DNA from: Isoetes taiwanensis
Lineage: Eukaryota; Streptophyta; Lycopodiopsida; Isoetales; Isoetaceae
DNA: 64,000 nucleotides
NCBI GenBank assembly: GCA_021234155.1
Contig: JAJEKV010000003.1
Span: 31,353,166-31,417,165, forward strand
Direction of reading: 5' to 3'
A model generated the notes under the pieces. It was not told the DNA's origin. It saw only the letters and a list, made by a program, of their open reading frames with translations, and did no database searches. Positions within the stretch are counted from its first letter, which is position 1, and every line of letters begins with the position of its first letter. The position numbers were made by a program, and so were the translations under genes. Shown here in pieces: positions 59,867-64,000 of this stretch.

Positions 59867-62800
59867 ATGAAAGATGTCGAAACCTTCATGTAAGTTCATC
59901 TACTCTTCCGGAACCCAAGCTCCAAATTAATCCCACGATCTTGCGACATTGAACAGCGTTGGGGAAGAATGCTACATGCTGACGACGAATTTGAAGAGGA
60001 GGGTGGGAAATTGCAAGATAGAATCAGTCGATCCGGAAGCAATCTGCCATGGAGTTCCTCTTGGAAATGATCATGTGAAGATTCTAGTAACCAGTTGCCA
60101 TTTCAACGACGAAGCATTACCCAGAAGGCATCCTGATGGAGACACAGTGGGTGAAAGCATCGGAACCTTTGTTGCATGGCCAGTAATTCGCTTAAAGAAG
60201 GTGAGTTTCATTTTCTTGGAAGACATAGAGGAAGATTGAGTGCTCATACTAAAATGCACAAACTGATTCTGTCATATGTATGAAATTAAAAGGCTTGCAT
60301 GCCAGACCATTCATTCAATATTGCAAAAATATAAGGCCTGCAGACCAGAGCATTCAGGAATTCAAAAAACACTGTTTTCTTTACATGGATGGGATATTCT
60401 TTACATGGATGGCATTCTTTACATTGTTTTAATTACATCTGTGTGTTATTTATCTAGGTGTTATTAATCTGTGTGTTGTTCCTCAGTAGTCTCAAATGCT
60501 GGCACAATAGTCTCAAATGCTGTTGAAAAAAGATAAACTGGCATACAAGATTCTGGCAAATAAAATAGTGCAACCTTTTCGGGTCCGCAATCCTAATTAT
60601 CACTAGCATTTTCCAATTCAAGCCCCTCCATAGCACGGCCATGAGCTAATACCAAGCGCCATGAGCTAATACCATTCAGTTGTAATTTAACTGCCATGCG
60701 TGTATCCTGTATTGTACTTTAAAGCAAGATCGTAATTTCTTCGTAAGTCGCATCATTATTTTAAATTCGAGAGCTGAAAGTGAAATCCGCGCCGTCCGCG
60801 AAATATGTTTGTGTGCAAAATGTTTACATTGTGCAGGTCCAATACACGCCTGTCGTGAACTGCATAAAGCTAATTACTGTGTGTAATTCACGCCAGGCGT
60901 GTATTGGACTGCTTGACAATTTAAACATTTTGTACACAAACATATTTCGCGCCTGGCGTGATCTCACTTCAGCTCTCTCAAAATTAAGAATGAAAGATCG
61001 AATTAGATAGATCAAGCAGAGCATGGTGCCGTTTACTAATTCAGGTCTAACTGTTCATAGAAGTGAAATCACGCCAAAAATATGTTTGTGTGCAAAATGT
61101 TTACATTGTGTCCAATACACGCGTGGCGTGAACTGCATAAAGCTAATTACTGTGTGTAATTCACGCCAGCGTGTATTGGATGCTTGACAATTTAAACATT
61201 TTGTATATAAACATATTTCGCGACCGGGCGGATCTCACTTCAGACTCAAAATTAAGAATTAAAGAGCCGAAATTCAAAAACAGTTTCTGAAGAAATTACA
61301 GTTATGCCTTCAAGTTAGAGTTGACACTAAAGAAATATATTGCAGTCATTAATCCTTGTATTGCCATTGAAAATTTTTACATAAGGCCTTTTATTTGAGT
61401 TGCGAAATTCAAAAAAAATTTTCGCAGAAATTACGCTCGCTTTCAAGTTAGAGTAGAAACTAAAGAAACATATTGCAGTCAGTAAATCCTTGTATTGCCA
61501 TTGAAAAAGTTTACATAAGGCCTTTTATTAGAGTTGCCCAAATTCTGTGTTACAAAATTACGTAAGTTCTAGGCGGTTTAAGGAGATGCCCAAACAGTGT
61601 TACAAAATTACGGTTCTAGGCGCTTTAAGGAGATGCCTAGCTCGCTCTTCGATCCAAAAACTAAATAACAAAAAAAAAATCAGCCCTCTACCTCCTCCTC
61701 TTCCTCCTCCTCTTCTTCCTCCGAGCTTTCATCCGCCATCCTCGCCGGGGATGTCTTCGGCAACATCTTCATCATCGGAGGAGGAGAGGGCGTCCATAAT
61801 CAACTGCTTTTTTTCTTCCTCTAATTCTTCCCGCCATTCTTCATCTGCTTCCTCCATTTCTTCTTCTTTCTCAATCTCGTTCTCCATCTCCTCACCTGAA
61901 TCAAGGGGAGTATGGGGGGACTCGGGGCTGCTGGTGCTGGTGCTCAGATAATCTTTTCCCGGGCGAAGCTTGCCCTGAAGAAATAACTCCTCGCAATTAT
62001 CCGGACTGTGGTGCGGAGAGCAGCCACAACGGCATCTGCGGGAGGGGGGAATGGATTTCTTTATCAATTTTTTTACCTGCCTCTTTGCCTCTCGGAGGCG
62101 AGTCCGGCGGGATGGAGCGGGACGAGGCCGGGCAGCATGGCTCACCATGGTAGAAGGAAGAAAGGAAGAAAGGATTGGCGCTAGAAGGAAGAAAGGATTG
62201 GCGGTTGAAAGAATGGAGGGTTTCTTATAGGCGCGGTTGTAATTATGATTCCATCACATCATACAAGATTTATATCATATACGAATTACCTATCATTACT
62301 TCTATTGAATTAATTACGCCCTAGGTTATCATAATTCTCTATAGAATTACCCACATGTCAGCTATACTTAAAACCTATGTTTTCATTAATTTTGTATAAT
62401 TACCTAGACCCCAGCTATACTTACAACCAACTTTGGCCCATCTAGATTCACGACCTATACTTACCTCATTAGTACTACTAGCATACACCCTATGTTACCA
62501 TTAATTTTGCAATAATTACCTACGCCTGAGCTATACTTACAACCTATTTTTGGCTGCACTTACAACATATATTTGTCCATTTAATGGTTTTCTTGGTATT
62601 TCTTAAAGTTCCCTTTAATCGGTTCTCAAAATTACTTTGTCCTTTTTTCTGACTAATATTAAGACATTTCACTTTATATAGGTGAAGCGTGTGGATCCTA
62701 AAAAGGGTAAAAATGTAATGCCTATCCCCCCAACATGTTTCAAGATTGTTACCACATGTTCTTATCACATTGTTACCCCATTGTAAACATTGTTCTTGTA

Positions 62801-64000
62801 GGTCAATGCTGTGGACCTCCCAAAGGGTGTTGAGGCTGAGACTACTAAGCAAATTGTCCTCTACAGTAGGTTGGATTGGAAGAATAAGAAGGTGAAAGTG
62901 AAGCACCAATGCAATAAGGAGCTAGTAGGTGAAGGAACTATCATACTAGCTGATCCTATCCAGGCTGTCAATGATGAAAGGTTAGGAGAGGATAAAGTGG
63001 GTGTGGCCATAACAAGTTTAGAGGAAAAATGGAAGGAAAAAGGATCAAATCACCGTGGATTGCAATCGCTTGTATTAAACAATTGAGGTTCCATGCCATG
63101 CCATGGCCTATAGCCCGCATTGAGTTTATAGAAGAATTCCTTTTACCGCAGCCGAGGTTGTGGATGACACCGATTTTCTTAATGCACCTCCAATAGCTGC
63201 CAGACCACATTTTTTCAGAGAAGAGGGCACACTTTCGGTGGTGAAACATTATCCTAGCAAGAGGTCCAAGTCAAGTAGTGATTGTTCACGTGAAGCTCTG
63301 ACTAAGGTAAGGGGAATGGAATGTTGTTGGGCTAATTGTGTTCAGAAGTTTGAAATTGATGAATTGGTGGAAGCAAGAGCCACCTTCCAAGAGTATACTT
63401 GTGATGAGAGGAGGACTTACATGTACTCCATTCATGAGCTTGCACTTCAAGATGAACAATTTCCAAAGAAAAAAAAAATACCCAATCGCTAGGGATATGG
63501 ATATGTAAAGTTGCATGAATACATATTCATGGCATTCCAATTTCAACTTGGCAAAATTGGCAAGCAAGTCATGCAAAGGGGAGTAAAATTGCATTACATG
63601 GAAATAATGGCATGTTGAGGCCAACTTCTAGGATCCTGGCTGCTAGGGAGGTTTTTGAAAAATATGTTGAATTCAATGCTGAGAATATGCCACATAAAAG
63701 TAGGAAAGATCAACAGGGAAAAATAGTTGTCGAGAAGAGATTGCCATCCCATTGTACCCAGAAGAGCATATTGGAGGAAGTCAATGCTTTGCTTCGAGAA
63801 CTACAATGCACCGCAATATCTCAACCCAGCCTTCGAGACTATGGAGCAAGCACTTCAAGCATGTCACTATAGACACTTCAACAACTTTGCAAAGTGCAAC
63901 TTGTGTGCTAAGTTGAAAGAGATTCTTGATAAGACCAAGCAACCAAGCCAAAGGGGCTAAGATAAGGGAGCAAATGAAAGATCACATGACGGACCAACTA
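59867..64000 (+). CDS. DUF8039-like domain joined to transposase N-terminal region, runs off the window
   Basis: Exon 1 (59,867-59,889) and exon 2 (59,957-60,200) join exactly to 89 codons. The product contains MKDVETFIVGEECYMLT, CHGVPLGNDHVKILV and DGDTVGESIGTFVAWPV, a pattern I associate with the plant transposon-linked DUF8039 domain. After a long repeat-filled interval, 62,682-62,706 (VKRVDPKKG) and 62,802 onward (VNAVDLPKGVEAETTKQIVL, GEGTIILADP, WPIARIEFIEEFLLPQPR) resemble a second such domain. From 63,160 follows CCWANCVQKFEIDELVEARA and ERRTYMYSIHELALQD, then KLHYHGNNG, VVEKRLPSHCTQKSI and KCNLCAKLKEILDKTKQP. This matches the N-terminal zinc-type and linker segments of the same transposase class as the gene at 55.6-59.4 kb; its nuclease core would lie beyond 64,000. 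Frameshifts occur near 63,090-63,160, 63,480, 63,600, 63,760 and 63,958. Confidence 0.55.
60280..60670. repeat. Several very short tandem duplications
   Basis: TATTCTTTACATGGATGG twice (about 60,385-60,425), AATAGTCTCAAATGCTG twice (60,487-60,523) and CCATGAGCTAATACCA twice (60,640-60,675). They lie in the first long interval of the plus-strand gene. Confidence 0.55.
60772..61265. repeat. Two tandem copies of a roughly 210-bp palindrome
   Basis: Copy 1 (60,772-60,985) folds on itself. The left side has GAAATATGTTTGTGTGCAAA, ATGTTTACATTG and CCAATACACGCCTGTCGTGA; the right side has the inverse (TCACGCCAGGCGTGTATTGG, CAATTTAAACATTTTGTACA, CAAACATATTTCGCGCCTGG). Copy 2 (61,045-61,265) repeats the same design in the same orientation. 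The palindromic CGCC..GGCG core is the one found in introns at 48.0, 50.1-50.4 and 51.7 kb. This looks like a complete foldback element from which the intronic pieces may derive. Confidence 0.8.
61265..61640. repeat. Two nested tandem duplications (138 bp and 47 bp)
   Basis: The unit from GCGAAATTCAAAAA or CCGAAATTCAAAAA to GGCCTTTTATT is present at about 61,268-61,403 and 61,404-61,540. A unit from GTGTTACAAAATTACG to TTTAAGGAGATGCC is present at about 61,547-61,590 and 61,596-61,637. Confidence 0.75.
61684..62148 (-). CDS. Acidic protein with basic, Cys-rich N-terminal part, unrecognised
   Basis: The ATG at 62,148 opens a frame of 139 codons closed at 61,729. The N-terminal third is basic (SRRTRLREAKRQVKKLIKK) and followed by RRCRCGCSPHHSPDNCEELF, a Cys/His cluster that could bind metal. 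The rest is very acidic (EEMENEIEKEEEMEEADEE, then SSDDEDVAEDIPGEDGG). A one-base shift near 61,735 would extend it through a poly-Glu run to a stop at about 61,684. A small single-exon gene lying inside the long interval of the opposite-strand gene. I do not recognise it; a transposon accessory gene is one possibility. Confidence 0.5.
62290..62580. repeat. Degenerate tandem repeat with AGCTATACTTACAACCTAT
   Basis: Units containing TAATTACCTA(G/C), AGCTATACTTA(C/A)AACCTAT and TACCATTAATTTTG recur three times across about 290 bp. Confidence 0.6.

Overview
The window looks like nuclear DNA of a streptophyte plant with a large, repeat-rich genome. Genes are split by GT-AG introns. Two host-type plant genes are recognisable (PLD-zeta-type phospholipase D and NADP-dependent isocitrate dehydrogenase). 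There are remnants of a Ty3-type retrotransposon and a LINE, several foldback or TIR elements, and a multi-kilobase minisatellite. Nothing suggests a bacterial, organellar or viral origin. Species cannot be read from the sequence; the transposase family recalls ones I associate with bryophytes, charophytes, lycophytes and ferns, but that is memory, not a search.

Layout. 1-1,905 is a decayed copy of the middle of a PLD-zeta gene. 2.5-3.8 kb holds a short LTR element and a Ty3 gag remnant. 5.4-9.9 kb is tandem and foldback repeats. 10.40-11.18 kb carries three PLD-zeta exons, and the following exons, including the first HKD motif, lie at 26.83-27.35 kb. The 15.65 kb between them would be one intron, filled with a 1-kb TIR element, a 2.2-kb palindrome, a 2.6-kb minisatellite, a compound microsatellite and a MITE. 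The 3' part of this gene (26.67-28.66 kb) is duplicated at 1-1.9 kb. 33.88-35.39 kb (minus) and 37.29-38.38 kb (plus) are two unrecognised multi-exon genes whose reading phases fit across every junction. 37.03 and 40.4-40.9 kb hold palindromic arrays of a GGAAACCCTTCCGG motif. 43.09-45.55 kb is a 5'-truncated, frame-damaged isocitrate dehydrogenase gene with a LINE in its last intron.

47.27-64.0 kb is a transposon-related block. A minus-strand gene (47.27-52.15 kb) ends in an FCP1/SCP-like HAD domain and has an upstream DGQH motif. A plus-strand gene (59.87 kb to the window end) joins a DUF8039-like domain to the N-terminal part of a transposase. These two point away from each other. Between them sits a 7,155-bp DNA transposon (52,388-59,542) with 27-bp TIRs and a TTCT target duplication, inserted inside a roughly 55-bp tandem repeat. 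It carries two convergent genes: a DDE-type transposase and an unrecognised charged protein.

Many coding stretches carry single-base indels, while the genes at 33.9 and 37.3 kb are clean. This favours real decay of the damaged genes, but uneven assembly polishing remains possible. All exon models were made by eye.
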